Source: Bacillota bacterium (GTDB taxonomy: Bacteria > Bacillota > Clostridia > Lachnospirales > Lachnospiraceae). Taken from it: 64,000 nucleotides of DNA. A program made the translations under genes and the position numbers. Numbering within the stretch: the stretch's first letter is position 1; each line of letters starts with the position of its first letter. The notes beneath the pieces were generated by a model. That model made no database searches. It saw nothing but the letters and a program-made list of their open reading frames with translations, and was not told the origin of the DNA. Below, in pieces: positions 17,844-27,800 of this stretch. The stretch spans positions 1-64,000 of the forward strand of contig JAEZLZ010000113.1 in the NCBI GenBank assembly GCA_023415055.1, read 5' to 3'.

Positions 17844-18554
17844 ATGGACTTAATTAAAATCGCTTGTTCCACTTTGGGAACTATCGTATCGTTATTTTTA
17901 TTTACAAAGATTATGGGGAATCGTGAGATGTCACAGCTTAGTATGTTCGATTATGTAAGTAGTATCACCATCGGTTCTATTGCTGGGGAAATGGCGGTTA
18001 TGTCAACCGATAGTTTTTTGGAGCCTCTGGTTGCAATGGCAATCTTTAGCGTTTTTACTATGCTGATCTCTTATATGACCTGTAAATCCATTATGCTTCG
18101 CCGATTCTTTGAAGGACATGCTCTTCTGCTTTATCAAAGCGGCCAAATCTATGAGAAAAATCTTCTCAAAGCAAAGCTTGACATTGACGAGCTTCTGACA
18201 GCCTGCCGATTAAGCGGCTATTTTGATTTAGAGGAGGTCCAGACGGTATATCTTGAAGCAAACGGTACGGTCAGTATCCTTCCGAAGGCACAGCATCGTC
18301 CTGCGACACCTTCGGATCTGAATCTCGCTCCGACCCAGACCATGCCTTTAGCCAATGTGATTATTGACGGCAAAATATTTTATGATAACCTGAAAAGCAC
18401 CGGCAAGAATGAAGCTTGGCTTCGAAAGCAGCTGCAGCAAAAGGGAATTCCGGATATGAAGGAAGTCATACTAGCCACCTTTGACTATAACAAGGATTCC
18501 GTTAATGTATATCTTAAATTCCATCGCAAGATGACAAGGGATATCTTTGAATAG
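17844..18554 (+). CDS. DUF421 (YetF-type) membrane protein
   Basis: Membrane protein of 236 aa. Three helices occupy residues about 5-80, followed by the conserved soluble DUF421 part. The N-terminal FTKIMGNREMSQLSMFDYVSSITIGSIAGEM region is the family hallmark (residues about 18-48), and the RRFFEGHALLLYQSGQIYEKNL block begins the soluble domain. In Bacillus, members such as YetF affect spore and vegetative envelope properties, but the molecular function is unknown. ATG at 17844 has GGAGG 8 nt upstream; a TTG 15 bp earlier overlaps that site. It is followed 64 bp later by an M23 peptidase gene on the same strand. Confidence 0.88.
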   Translation: MDLIKIACSTLGTIVSLFLFTKIMGNREMSQLSMFDYVSSITIGSIAGEMAVMSTDSFLEPLVAMAIFSVFTMLISYMTCKSIMLRRFFEGHALLLYQSGQIYEKNLLKAKLDIDELLTACRLSGYFDLEEVQTVYLEANGTVSILPKAQHRPATPSDLNLAPTQTMPLANVIIDGKIFYDNLKSTGKNEAWLRKQLQQKGIPDMKEVILATFDYNKDSVNVYLKFHRKMTRDIFE

Positions 18555-18618
18555 GAATAGATAGCAGACGGACAACATAAAATGTTACAAGTGCGAAATA
18601 CGAGGAAGTAAACAAAAC

Positions 18619-19725
18619 ATGGCCCGTTCTATCAAAACAAAGCATATTATTCTTGCTGAGCTAATCTTATTCTTTGCATTATTTTCATTAAATCTCTATC
18701 AGCATTCCGAGCATGAAGAGGCAGTCACCGTTACCTCGGATGCCAACGGAAAAGATTATATAAAGTGGGTGAATTTTGATGTGTCCAGCAAGGCAATGTC
18801 AGATGCCTATCAATATGATGTGAAGTCTCAGGAATGGGAAGTTAAGGTGAACTGGATTGAGTTACTGGCAATCCTTGGTCACAAATACGGTGGGGATTTT
18901 TCAAGATACAGACAAAAGGATATGGATGCGCTTGTAGATAAGCTGAAGAATAAAGAAGCAACGGTAGCCTCCCTGACCGAAGGCATGAAATATTATAATT
19001 ATTATTATGAAGCCTACGAGGCGGTACTTGGTGGTATGGTCGGCTCTTATAAGATAGAAGTAGCTGACGATACTGCGCCGGGAGGTAAGGTCTGGGAACA
19101 GCGTTATGGTCTCAAGGCCTTTCTGCCTCTTGCCAAATATTATCCCTTCAGCCATTTTGATGATTTTGGCGTATCCCGCAGTTATGGTTTCCGCAGAAAG
19201 CATCTGGGACATGATATGATGGGGCAGGTCGGAACACCTGTCATAGCAGTAGAATCCGGATATATAGAAGCCCTTGGTTGGAATCAATACGGTGGATGGC
19301 GTATCGGTATTCGAAGCTTCGATAAAAAACGTTATTACTACTATGCACATCTTCGCCAAAACTTTCCCTACAAGAAAGCGCTTGAAATCGGCAGCATCGT
19401 ACAGGCCGGAGATGTGATCGGATATCTTGGGAGAACCGGATATTCCAGCAATGAGAATGCTAACAATATCCGTACTCCCCATCTACATTTCGGAATGCAG
19501 CTGATATTTGATGAATCACAGAAAGAAAGCAACAATGAAATATGGATTGACTGCTATGATATTATTCAATTTTTATACCGCAACCGATGTGAGACCGTTA
19601 AAAATCCGGAAACCAAGGAATACAGCCGAGTATACCAGATCATCGATCCCATTGCGCAGCATTATATCAATCACAGTATCTACCGCTATGATGATGATGA
19701 ATTTAAAATACATATCTATGATTGA
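18619..19725 (+). CDS. Membrane-anchored M23 family metallopeptidase
   Basis: Extracytoplasmic peptidase (368 aa) with an N-terminal signal anchor (residues about 9-25). The M23/LytM domain lies at about 190-300. Zn ligands are in HLGHDMMG (H-x-x-x-D), and the HLHFGMQ segment gives the third histidine. The YYYYAHLRQ segment between them holds the further conserved histidine. All active-site residues appear intact, suggesting real peptidoglycan endopeptidase activity. Residues 40-190 have no domain I recognise. GAGGAAG precedes the ATG. It lies beside the germinant receptor operon; a role in sporulation is possible but inferred. Confidence 0.88.
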   Translation: MARSIKTKHIILAELILFFALFSLNLYQHSEHEEAVTVTSDANGKDYIKWVNFDVSSKAMSDAYQYDVKSQEWEVKVNWIELLAILGHKYGGDFSRYRQKDMDALVDKLKNKEATVASLTEGMKYYNYYYEAYEAVLGGMVGSYKIEVADDTAPGGKVWEQRYGLKAFLPLAKYYPFSHFDDFGVSRSYGFRRKHLGHDMMGQVGTPVIAVESGYIEALGWNQYGGWRIGIRSFDKKRYYYYAHLRQNFPYKKALEIGSIVQAGDVIGYLGRTGYSSNENANNIRTPHLHFGMQLIFDESQKESNNEIWIDCYDIIQFLYRNRCETVKNPETKEYSRVYQIIDPIAQHYINHSIYRYDDDEFKIHIYD

Positions 19726-19755
19726 TCGTAAAAGCTTCAATACTCCATAGATCTT

Positions 19756-20868
19756 CTAGTATTGCTGTTTCATATTGTTCTTTAGCTTCTTACGCATAAG
19801 CAGGCTGAGAAAAGCCAGTAATATCGGAATTGCATACTCAAAGATCAGATTCATATTAATAAGTAGTACTCGGTACAGATAATTGAATTCAAACTGGGTA
19901 CTGCTTAAATAATAAGTAAGATAAAAGATAATGATTGCAAGAGGAATGCATAAGGTTTCACTGTGCTCCAGCTTAAACAGCCACTCGAAGCATCTTACCA
20001 GTAATACAGCAAAAATAGCTATGGCAATATAATCTGACAAAATACAGATCAAAGTGATCAGCACCTCAAAGCGCTCAAAAATATTGAAAAATGAGATGCT
20101 TTTTACCGTGATATAAAAAGGAAAAGGTAAATTTGCCGTCAAGCTGGTACCGGAGATACCAAAGGTAAAGAATGTGATGACAAAGGTAAGTACGGTAAAG
20201 GCTAAAGTTCCAAACCAAAGCTTATGAAATTGTGATTTCGTTATTGCTATACCAAATTTATCAGCAAAGAATAAGGCGATAATTATGTTACCGCCTACCG
20301 CGGCAACATGTTTCGCAGCCATAACCGTCTTTGCAAGATGAACCGTTGATATCGGAAGCAGATAATCGGTTCTGAGCCGGGATATAGCACAGATAAATAA
20401 GATTGCAAATAAAATTAATACTGTACCAAGAGTCAGCTCAGAAAAGCGGAAAATCGTCTTTATTCCTCTGAGTAGCGCATAGAATACCAACAGAATCATC
20501 ACAACCATGAAGAAATCTGATCTAGTCCTCGGCATCAGTGTGAATTCCAGGGTCAGGCTGTAAGCCGTTACCTTAGCAGTCGTTGCAATCAATATCCAGA
20601 TCAAGTAAAGCAATATAATAATTTTTGATAAAAAGGTACCGATCAGATGTACCATGATCTCATAATAATTAAGTCCCGGAAAGGTCTTCATCAGGAAAAT
20701 AATAATCGCAGTCAGGGGTACGGTTGCAACAATTGCGATAATCGGACTTAAGTATCCGCTCCTTCCTGCCTCCATTGCCAGCGAACTCGGAACCTGGCGA
20801 AGGATGGTTGAAATTGAGATAAACAGATACATGAATGTAATTTGCCGCAGGGATACTTCACGGTTCAA
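19756..20868 (-). CDS. Spore germination protein B (GerAB-type APC permease)
   Basis: Integral membrane B subunit (370 aa) of a GerA-type nutrient germinant receptor in the spore inner membrane. It is distantly related to amino-acid permeases, has ten predicted helices, and carries the typical EVSLRQITFMYLFISIS start and the SLAMEAGRSGYLSPI segment near residue 29. It is the last gene of the A-C-small protein-B operon and starts 11 bp after the 66-residue gene. The B subunit is thought to bind the germinant; which one cannot be told from sequence. It converges with the M23 peptidase gene; an imperfect CAATACT/AGTATTG stem overlaps its stop. Confidence 0.9.
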   Translation of the reverse strand: MNREVSLRQITFMYLFISISTILRQVPSSLAMEAGRSGYLSPIIAIVATVPLTAIIIFLMKTFPGLNYYEIMVHLIGTFLSKIIILLYLIWILIATTAKVTAYSLTLEFTLMPRTRSDFFMVVMILLVFYALLRGIKTIFRFSELTLGTVLILFAILFICAISRLRTDYLLPISTVHLAKTVMAAKHVAAVGGNIIIALFFADKFGIAITKSQFHKLWFGTLAFTVLTFVITFFTFGISGTSLTANLPFPFYITVKSISFFNIFERFEVLITLICILSDYIAIAIFAVLLVRCFEWLFKLEHSETLCIPLAIIIFYLTYYLSSTQFEFNYLYRVLLINMNLIFEYAIPILLAFLSLLMRKKLKNNMKQQY

Positions 20869-20879
20869 TGCTTCTCACC

Positions 20880-21080
20880 TCATTTCATATATTCTTCCAG
20901 CATCTGTGAGATACTCGGCAGATAAGGATTGATAATATAGATAATACCCATAGCCAACCCGATTATGGACAGTAGTAGATAAAGGAACAAATTTTTCTTG
21001 GATTTTAAAAGCTTATCTCTCTGACGAATCAATGTATAAATGATAGTACCTCCAAATACATATATCATAATAAGAACCAT
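20880..21080 (-). CDS. Two-helix small protein, candidate germinant receptor D subunit
   Basis: Small membrane protein of 66 aa lying between the C and B genes of the ger operon. Two hydrophobic segments (about 1-18 and 30-50) are separated by a basic loop (RQRDKLLKSKK). Size, topology and location match the D subunits described for some Bacillus ger operons, which modulate germination. AAAGG lies 1 nt before the first ATG; the fifth codon is also ATG and is better spaced (12 nt), so the protein may be 62 aa. Assignment as D subunit is inference from context and topology, not from recognised sequence similarity. Confidence 0.65.
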   Translation of the reverse strand: MVLIMIYVFGGTIIYTLIRQRDKLLKSKKNLFLYLLLSIIGLAMGIIYIINPYLPSISQMLEEYMK

Positions 21081-21139
21081 ACCTTTCTGATAACCTTGTT
21101 TTCAGGCATATCTGTTATCTGATACGTCTGCACTTCTTA

Positions 21140-22240
21140 CTATTCACTTCCCAGAATGAAGGATTTCGTAATCTGTGATCTCACCTCATATTGATACTCG
21201 ATACTGGATATCTTATCTTTCCATGACCCCTCAATATTTCCCCAGTCCTTCACATTCTGATTCTCGACAATCCGGGCCAGATTCAAAATATCCTTTCCGT
21301 TCTTTTGTGAATACTGCACCGGTTTATTCAGAATATCAAGTATATATTTATTTTGGGCATCCGTCAGCCGTAACAGTTCTTCCTGAGAAAAGACATCCTC
21401 CTTGGTCAAGATCTCCTTCAGCATGGTTTCGAAATCAACCTTTATCGTAATCAGTATACCGTCATTTATCATGTCCGCTTTCAACTTTGTATTTGTATAG
21501 GATATCGCCAGACTTACCTGATCCTTAAGGTATATCGGATAACTGCGCATGATATTTCGGATAAAGTTCACTCCGTCCGAGGTCTCGCGATCCAGATAAT
21601 CGGATAGCTTTAAGGGGTCGAACACCGCATAGCCCTCCATCCGATATCCTGATTTTTCAGCCAAAAGATAAGGAATCAAGACACAGGAATAGGTTTGCTC
21701 CATATCATTTAGGATATTAACAAAGGTGTTATCATTCCTGGTAAGAAGTTTCAGCTGCTTTTGCTCGATTGCCTGTAAATCTTCATGGATCGTCTGCTTA
21801 TTCTTGATGCCTTCCTGAATGAAATCTTCTGCCTTCTTTCCTTTGATAATATAGATTAAGGCTTCCATCTTAATAGTTTCATCTCTCTTGAGAAAGTCAA
21901 GACATTGATCAATCCCTTGCTTTGCTGCATCTTCTCCAATCAAAAAGGAGCCAGCTTGAGCAAGAGTGATATTTTTTTTATTGTCCAGTTTGAGATTCTC
22001 TAATGCTTCATATGCTGTCTTTCCGGATCCCTTGGCAACAGTTTCCTGACCGGAGCCTGCACCGGCTTCTGAATCTGCTCCGCCTCCGGTACTATACAAT
22101 GCGCATACGCTGTATTCTCCTCCATCATAATCAATTCCAAGAACTAAGACCAAATCAATTTCATCAATTTCTTCCCGATTCATATCATGAGTACAGCCGC
22201 ACAACAAAATGGGTAGAATTAATAACAATAGCTTTTTCAA
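21140..22240 (-). CDS. Spore germination lipoprotein C (GerAC type)
   Basis: Ger(x)C-family lipoprotein of 366 aa. A short signal peptide ends in the lipobox LLCGC at about residues 11-15. The first conserved block has EEIDEIDLVLVLGIDYD near residue 23, and the C-terminal domain contains the typical long helical region ending in WKDKISSIEYQYEV. The start is TTG, chosen because AGGAGG lies 7 nt upstream; an ATG 33 bp upstream overlaps the end of gerA and would add residues before the signal peptide. It is the second gene of the operon. C subunits are essential for receptor function. Confidence 0.88.
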   Translation of the reverse strand: MKKLLLLILPILLCGCTHDMNREEIDEIDLVLVLGIDYDGGEYSVCALYSTGGGADSEAGAGSGQETVAKGSGKTAYEALENLKLDNKKNITLAQAGSFLIGEDAAKQGIDQCLDFLKRDETIKMEALIYIIKGKKAEDFIQEGIKNKQTIHEDLQAIEQKQLKLLTRNDNTFVNILNDMEQTYSCVLIPYLLAEKSGYRMEGYAVFDPLKLSDYLDRETSDGVNFIRNIMRSYPIYLKDQVSLAISYTNTKLKADMINDGILITIKVDFETMLKEILTKEDVFSQEELLRLTDAQNKYILDILNKPVQYSQKNGKDILNLARIVENQNVKDWGNIEGSWKDKISSIEYQYEVRSQITKSFILGSE

Positions 22241-22269
22241 TCGAATACCTCCTAGTAAAGTGCTTTCCT

Positions 22270-23742
22270 TCACTCCTTGTCTTCACTGCTCTTCTGTTTG
22301 ATTCGATTTTCGGGTACAATCTTCTGAGGTCGTTTGGTAAAATATTTGATCGGAAAGCGGAATAACGTATCCTTGTGATTGCTTTCATCCACATCAACAA
22401 AGGGTGACAAATAAGCTACACCGTAATTATCCAGACTGCAGAGATGGGTTAATAACAAGATCAGGCCAATAGAAAGTCCAAAAAAGCCTCCGGCAGCTGC
22501 AGTCACAGCTAAGATAAATCTAACCACACGGATTCCACTGCTTAGATCCTGATTCGGTACAATAAAGCCGGCGATACCTGCCAAGGAGACAATTACAACG
22601 ACTAGGGGCGACAGGATATTGGCAGTAACCGCTGCTTGCCCTACTACGACACCACCGAGAATGGACATCGCAGTACCGACTGTCTTTGGCAGGCGAAGTC
22701 CTGCCTCAATCAGTATTTCAAAGGATAACAAGAGTCCCAATACCTCGGAGGCAGAAGAAAAGGGTACATTCTGTTTCGCAGCCTGTGTCGATAAAGCAAG
22801 TTGTACCGGAAGCATCTGATTCTGATAGGTAGTTGCCGCAATATAGAATGCAGGGAGGAACATCGTGATTATCATAGCAAGATAGCGAAGCATACGAAGT
22901 GCGGAACCAATATAGAAATGATTGGCATAATCCTCCGGTGATTGCATCAGCATGGGCAGTTGACAGGGAAGCAGATAAACAAATGGAAACCCATCAACCG
23001 CAAGTGCAATCCTGCCATCTGTCAGATTAGCTGCGATACGGTCCGGGCGCTGACTGTACATAATCTGAGGGAATAAGCTTTTTTTATTCTCAATCAAATA
23101 CTCTTCAATAAATGCAGGCGTAGATAAATTATCCAAATCAATTTCTGTAATCATATCCCTCAGCTTATTGACCGTATCCATATTGACAATATCACTGATA
23201 TAGATCAGAGACATATCTGTCTTGGAAAGCTTACCCACTGACAGACTTTCGACAACAAGATACTCAGATCTTACTCTTCTCCGGATTAGTGCGGTATTGA
23301 TTCTCATGACCTCAATAAAGGAATCCTTCGCTCCTTTGATCACGGCTTCTTCTGTCGGTTCAGAGATCGAACGTTTTTCAAACATTCGTATATCATAAAC
23401 AATAGCCTTTTCTTCTGCATCAAAAAGAAAGGCTACCATACCGCTGAGTACATACTTCATAAGCTTTGAATAGTCTCCCTCTTCCTTGGTGAAGACATGA
23501 TAGGCACCTGCACCCAGAAGATAATCCATTACCTGCCGTTCGGTCATACACTTCATAATATTTGGGTCGGTATATAAGCCTTGAAGAATTGCCTGATCGA
23601 CCAGATCCGAGTTTATCAATCCGTCCACGCAAAAGATAGAAAAGGTAATTCCACTTTGATTTATCATAATCGGCCGTACCAGGACATCGCCGCTCTTTGC
23701 AAATAACTCCTTAATACTTTTCGAATTAATCTTCTGTTCCAT
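22270..23742 (-). CDS. Spore germination protein A (GerAA/GerKA type)
   Basis: A subunit of a GerA-type germinant receptor (490 aa). A large N-terminal soluble domain (about 1-285) is followed by five to six helices. Conserved segments include IYISDIVNMDTVNKLR near residue 180, the SLFPQIMYSQRPDRIAANLTDGRIALAVDGFPF block near 215-250, and VGQAAVTANILSPLVVV near 370. The NTD-linker residues known for oligomeric channel formation appear intact. GAGGT lies upstream of the ATG. It is the first gene of the operon; a sigma-G-like pair (TGAATA and GAAAATA, 18 bp apart) can be read about 90 bp upstream but is weak. Confidence 0.92.
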   Translation of the reverse strand: MEQKINSKSIKELFAKSGDVLVRPIMINQSGITFSIFCVDGLINSDLVDQAILQGLYTDPNIMKCMTERQVMDYLLGAGAYHVFTKEEGDYSKLMKYVLSGMVAFLFDAEEKAIVYDIRMFEKRSISEPTEEAVIKGAKDSFIEVMRINTALIRRRVRSEYLVVESLSVGKLSKTDMSLIYISDIVNMDTVNKLRDMITEIDLDNLSTPAFIEEYLIENKKSLFPQIMYSQRPDRIAANLTDGRIALAVDGFPFVYLLPCQLPMLMQSPEDYANHFYIGSALRMLRYLAMIITMFLPAFYIAATTYQNQMLPVQLALSTQAAKQNVPFSSASEVLGLLLSFEILIEAGLRLPKTVGTAMSILGGVVVGQAAVTANILSPLVVVIVSLAGIAGFIVPNQDLSSGIRVVRFILAVTAAAGGFFGLSIGLILLLTHLCSLDNYGVAYLSPFVDVDESNHKDTLFRFPIKYFTKRPQKIVPENRIKQKSSEDKE

Positions 23743-23876
23743 AGTTTACCTCGTTTCATAGTTGCTTTTTTGCGCATTCCTATTCCAAGTTGTTAGCATA
23801 TCTACAAACTATTTTCTCAAAAAGAGGTAATTTTTATTCACGGATACTAATTTTAGCATCCAATAATTATGCAAGA

Positions 23877-23914
23877 AAAAAGGCTATCCTCCGTTTATTG
23901 AGTTTAGCCTTTTT
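23877..23914 (-). terminator. Second hairpin terminator after the 24088-24354 gene
   Basis: Perfect 10-bp stem with an 18-nt loop and T-rich sequence on both sides, so it may act in both directions. Confidence 0.55.
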
Positions 23915-24007
23915 CATTCTTTTCTATGTAGTTATAATCTTACTTCCATGATATGGAACATGAAGCTGCCATCGGTCTGCGTTCATGTTTTTATCACGTA
24001 CTCCAAA

Positions 24008-24030
24008 ACCTATTGTAATATACAATAGGT
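24008..24030 (-). terminator. Terminator of the DUF6514-like gene
   Basis: ACCTATTGTA and TACAATAGGT form a perfect 10-bp stem with a 3-nt loop, followed on the minus strand by TTTT. It lies about 58 bp past the stop codon. Confidence 0.65.
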
Positions 24031-24087
24031 CTCTTTTGTAAACTACAAATTACATTTCACTTTGGCAATATTATGTGTCCGGCTGTA

Positions 24088-24354
24088 TTAATCTCGAAAA
24101 TAATCGATAGCCATGTCGTTAATATGTACTGGAAATACTTTTCCTCTCGCCATTAATTGAAGAAAGCTTTCTGCTTCTCCTTCATCATCCGTAATATCCT
24201 CTACCAAGCAATAATTATTCGGATTCGAAAAATCGGTATCCTCTTTATAACACTCGATGTTGTAGAGGGCATTTTGAAAAATAAGATTATAAACTACTTG
24301 AATATCTCCTGCATGAACCGTTTTCGTGTTGGATTTTAACAAATGTTCTACCAT
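24088..24354 (-). CDS. Small hypothetical protein (DUF6514-like)
   Basis: Acidic, apparently soluble protein of 88 aa. It has the pattern of short clostridial DUF6514 proteins: a beta-rich start with VVYNLIFQNALYNIECY, then CLVEDITDDEGEAESFLQLMARGKVFPVHINDMAIDYF. The HINDMAIDYF-like end is the part I associate with the family; the assignment is from memory, so moderate. GGGTGG precedes the ATG. The gene is monocistronic, with a TATAAT about 145 bp upstream and two hairpins downstream. Function unknown. Confidence 0.7.
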   Translation of the reverse strand: MVEHLLKSNTKTVHAGDIQVVYNLIFQNALYNIECYKEDTDFSNPNNYCLVEDITDDEGEAESFLQLMARGKVFPVHINDMAIDYFRD

Positions 24355-24495
24355 GCAACGCCACCCTTCTTCTTAGTATGAATACAACTACATATTTTTC
24401 ATCGTTCGTGTCTATCATAATTATCCTTTGTATTAGAAGATTAAGCTCCGCTCGTATGAACTCAAGTAAGCTTGCGTCATGCTCGCTACGCTTAT

Positions 24496-24523
24496 ATTAT
24501 ATCATAAATTTATCGCATGATAA
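24496..24523 (-). promoter_or_regulatory. Possible promoter of the DUF6514-like gene
   Basis: On the minus strand TTATCA (24518-24523) and TATAAT (24496-24501) are 16 bp apart. The -10 is perfect, the -35 weak. Confidence 0.4.
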
Positions 24524-24555
24524 GTAGTTAATATTGCAAATGACGATGTAAATAA

Positions 24556-24608
24556 TGGAATGGCTGGCTTCTAATTGCATTTTCTCAGGATAAATGCACC
24601 AACCCATT
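24556..24608. repeat. Imperfect inverted repeat
   Basis: GAATGG...TGG pairs with CCA...CCATTC, and an inner TGCATTT pairs with AAATGCA. It lies in the 454-bp gap between the DUF6514-like gene and PFOR. It could be a fossil mobile element or a fold in an RNA. Confidence 0.4.
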
Positions 24609-24647
24609 CTAAACCTGCCAAATCAGTTAAAAATGAGAAGTGAATCG

Positions 24648-24686
24648 AACGATAGAAAGCACGCTTCGCGAACTTTCTATTGTCAT
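24648..24686. repeat. Palindromic intergenic repeat, family 1, copy A
   Basis: A 39-bp unit: arms AACGATAGAAAG and CTTTCTATTGTC flank a CGCTTCGCG-containing centre. It is identical over 39 bp to the unit at 54768-54806, and its reverse complement is nearly identical to 57801-57840. It lies between genes. Confidence 0.8.
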
Positions 24687-24692
24687 AAATCA

Positions 24693-24786
24693 GAAAAATG
24701 GAGCTGTCTTGATATGCCCCCTGTCTACTTGACAGTGGGCATATCACAATAGAAAATGCATCGTTAATTGTTATGAAACAGCTCCA
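24693..24786 (-). terminator. Compound terminator of the PFOR gene
   Basis: On the minus strand an outer pair (TGGAGCTGT, ACAGCTCCA; 24699-24707 and 24778-24786) encloses a strong hairpin, GATATGCCC/GGGCATATC with CTGTC/GACAG inside (24711-24745). TTTTT follows the outer stem. Located 22 bp past the stop codon. Confidence 0.75.
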
Positions 24787-24808
24787 AAAGAAAAATTTGT
24801 ATTAATTG

Positions 24809-27800
24809 TCACTCAACAGTTGACCAATCCACACTGATGCCGATGGGCTCTGCCTCAGCCATTTGCTTGTAGATTGCATACCGCTCTTTTGATAATAATT
24901 CTGCCTGACGGAATAATTCTTCCGCTTTTTCCGGAAATTCCTTCGCTAGGGAGCTGTATCGTACCTGACCCAGGATGAATTCCCGGAAGCTTTCTGTCGG
25001 TTCCTTAGAATCTAGAACAAACGGATTCTTTCCTTCCTCCTTCAGCGCCGGGTTGTAACGGTACAGATGCCAGTAACCGCATTGGACTGCTTTCTTGATG
25101 GTTGCCATACTTCGACCCATTCCTTCTTTGATACCATGATTGATACAAGGGGAATAAGCGATGATGATTGAAGGTCCATGATGCTCCTCTGCTTCCCTCA
25201 GTGCCTTAATCAGCTGGGTATTATCTGCATTGATACCGACCTGAGCTACATAGACATTGCCATAGGAAATCATCATACGGCCTAGATCCTTCTTACCCTG
25301 TCGTTTGCCGGATGCAGCAAATTTTGCAATTGCAGCGGTCGGAGTTGATTTGGAAGCCTGCCCGCCGGTATTGGAATATACCTCGGTATCAAACACCAGT
25401 ACATTTACATCCTCTCCGGAAGCCATCACATGATCCAGTCCTCCATAGCCAATGTCGTAAGCCCAACCGTCACCACCAACCAACCAGACAGATCTCTTAA
25501 TCAGATAATCTCTGTTTTGCTTTATTTCATTTACCAATTGCATTAGTTCTACATCTGTAGAAGTGAAATTTTCAAGAACATCCAGCACCTTACGGCTAGC
25601 TTCCTCCGTAGTTTTACTGTCCTCCTTGTAATGAATCCAGTCATGAAGGGCTTCTTTCACCTTCTCCTCCACGTTCTTATCGATCAACAGTCTCATGTTC
25701 TGTTCTAATTTATTGCGCAGCTGTTTGACCGCTAGATACATACCATAGCCAAATTCAGCATTATCCTCAAAAAGTGAATTAGCCCAAGAAGGGCCCTTTC
25801 CTTCCCTGTTCGTTGTATAAGCAGTGCTGGGAGCAGAAGCAGCCCAGATAGAAGAACATCCGGTTGCGTTTGCGATCATCATTCGTTCTCCGAACAACTG
25901 GGTAATCAGCTTTATATACGGAGTCTCACCACAGCCTGCACAAGCGCCGGAGAATTCAATGAGCGGAGCTTTAAACTGGCTATCCTTGAAGGCAGGTGTA
26001 TAAGCGACGTTCTCCTTAAAACCTATATTCTCTACTGCAAACTTCCAATTTGTAAGCTGTTCGGGTAGTTGAGTTTCGATCGGCTGCATAATCAGTGCCT
26101 TTCCCTTCGCAGGGCAAACATCGGCACAGTTACCACAACCCGTACAATCCATTGGGCTGATCTGTATCTTATAATGATATCCTTCTAGATTTCTTCCACT
26201 TGCTTTCTTTGTTACAAAGGTATCCGGTGCCTTCTTCAGCTCTTCATCATCAAGCAGGAATGGGCGTATAACCGCATGCGGGCAAATATATGCACATTGG
26301 TTACACTGAATGCATCGTTCTTCAATCCATTCCGGCACATTGACTGCAATCCCACGCTTTTCATAGGCCGTGGTACCGGAAGGGAAGGTTCCGTCCTCTA
26401 TTCCTTTGAACGCACTGACCGGAAGCTCTCCTCCCTTCAGCTCAGACATAGGTCGCATGATATTTTTGATAAAATCTGGTTCTTCTACTTTTGTAGAAGA
26501 AGCTGGCTTCAGATTCTTCCATTCATTCGGGATCGTAACCTTGTGCACTGACTTTATTCCACGGTCCACTGCATCTTCATTCATCTTGACGATTTTCTCG
26601 CCCTTCTTCCCGTACAGCTTATGAATGCCGGATTTCAGCTCCTTGGTATAGACCTCTTCCTCAAGTATTTTAGTAAGCTTAAAGAACGCACCCTGCATGA
26701 TCATATTAATACGGTTTCCGAGACCAATTTCCTCTGCGATGTTAATCGCATTAATCGTATAGAATTCAACCTCTTTCTCTGCCATCTTTTTCTTTAATGT
26801 ATCCGGAAGATGTTCCCCCAGTTCCTTCTCATCCCACTGTGTATTCAGGACGAAGATGCCTCCCTGCTTACAGCTTTCTAGCAAGTCATATTTATTAACG
26901 TAGGATTGATTATGGCAAGCAACATAATCTGCATGGGACACCAGATAGGTGGATCGGATGGGTTCCTTGCCAAAGCGCAGATGGGATACGGTCAAACCAC
27001 CCGATTTCTTAGAATCATAATCAAAATAAGCCTGTACATTAAGATCTGAGTTCTCTCCGATGATCTTAATCGCTTGTTTATTGGCACCAACCGTACCATC
27101 GGAGCCAAGACCCCAGATCTGGCAGGCAGTGATATTTTGTGACTCCACCTGAAGCTCCTTAACGGTCGGCAGTGAGGTCTTTGTGATATCATCCTCGATA
27201 CCGATCGTGAAATTATTCTTAGGCATGGAAGCCTTCAGATTATTGAATACTGCGGCGATATGGCCCGGATTGGTGTCTTTGCTGGCCAGACCATAACGTC
27301 CGCCGAAAATCACCGGTGCATGCTCCTTCCCAAGATAGCAGCTGCAGACATCCTGATAGAGGGGTTCTCCAATGGCACCCGGTTCCTTGGTACGGTCAAG
27401 TACAGCGATTTTCTTTACCGTAGAAGGCATTGCACCAAGAAAATGCTCCATAGAGAAGGGGCGATATAAATGAACCTTAATTAATCCATACTTTTCACCC
27501 TGCGCATTATAATAATCAATCGTTTGTTCAATTGTCTGGGTTACGGAACCCATAGCAATGATTACATATTCCGCATCCGGGGCTCCATAATAGTCAAAGA
27601 GTCCATATTTTCTTCCTGTAAATTCACTCATTCGTTTCAGGTATTCTTCCACGATCGGAACAATATTCTGATAAAAGGGATTCGAAGCCTCCCTACCCTG
27701 GAAATAGATATCAGAGTTCTGAGCCGTACCGCGAATCACCGGATGATTCGGTGATAAAGCTCTCTCCCGAAAGCTTTTTACCGCTTCCATATCTATAAGC

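Larger units (their letters stand above)
23743..24087. other. Structured intergenic region upstream of the germination operon
   Basis: Three hairpins occur within 154 bp. They are 23877-23914 (AAAAAGGCTA/TAGCCTTTTT), 23957-23989 (AACATGAA/TTCATGTT followed by T residues on the plus strand) and 24008-24030 (ACCTATTGTA/TACAATAGGT). The last and first would end minus-strand transcripts from the 24088-24354 gene. No reading frame is supported. Confidence 0.5.

Noticed and set aside
24400..24500. Stretch with several GCTTA/TAAGC and CGCT/AGCG elements upstream of the DUF6514-like gene as an RNA switch
   Set aside because: Pairing is patchy and no family consensus was recognised; it may only be the leader of that gene.
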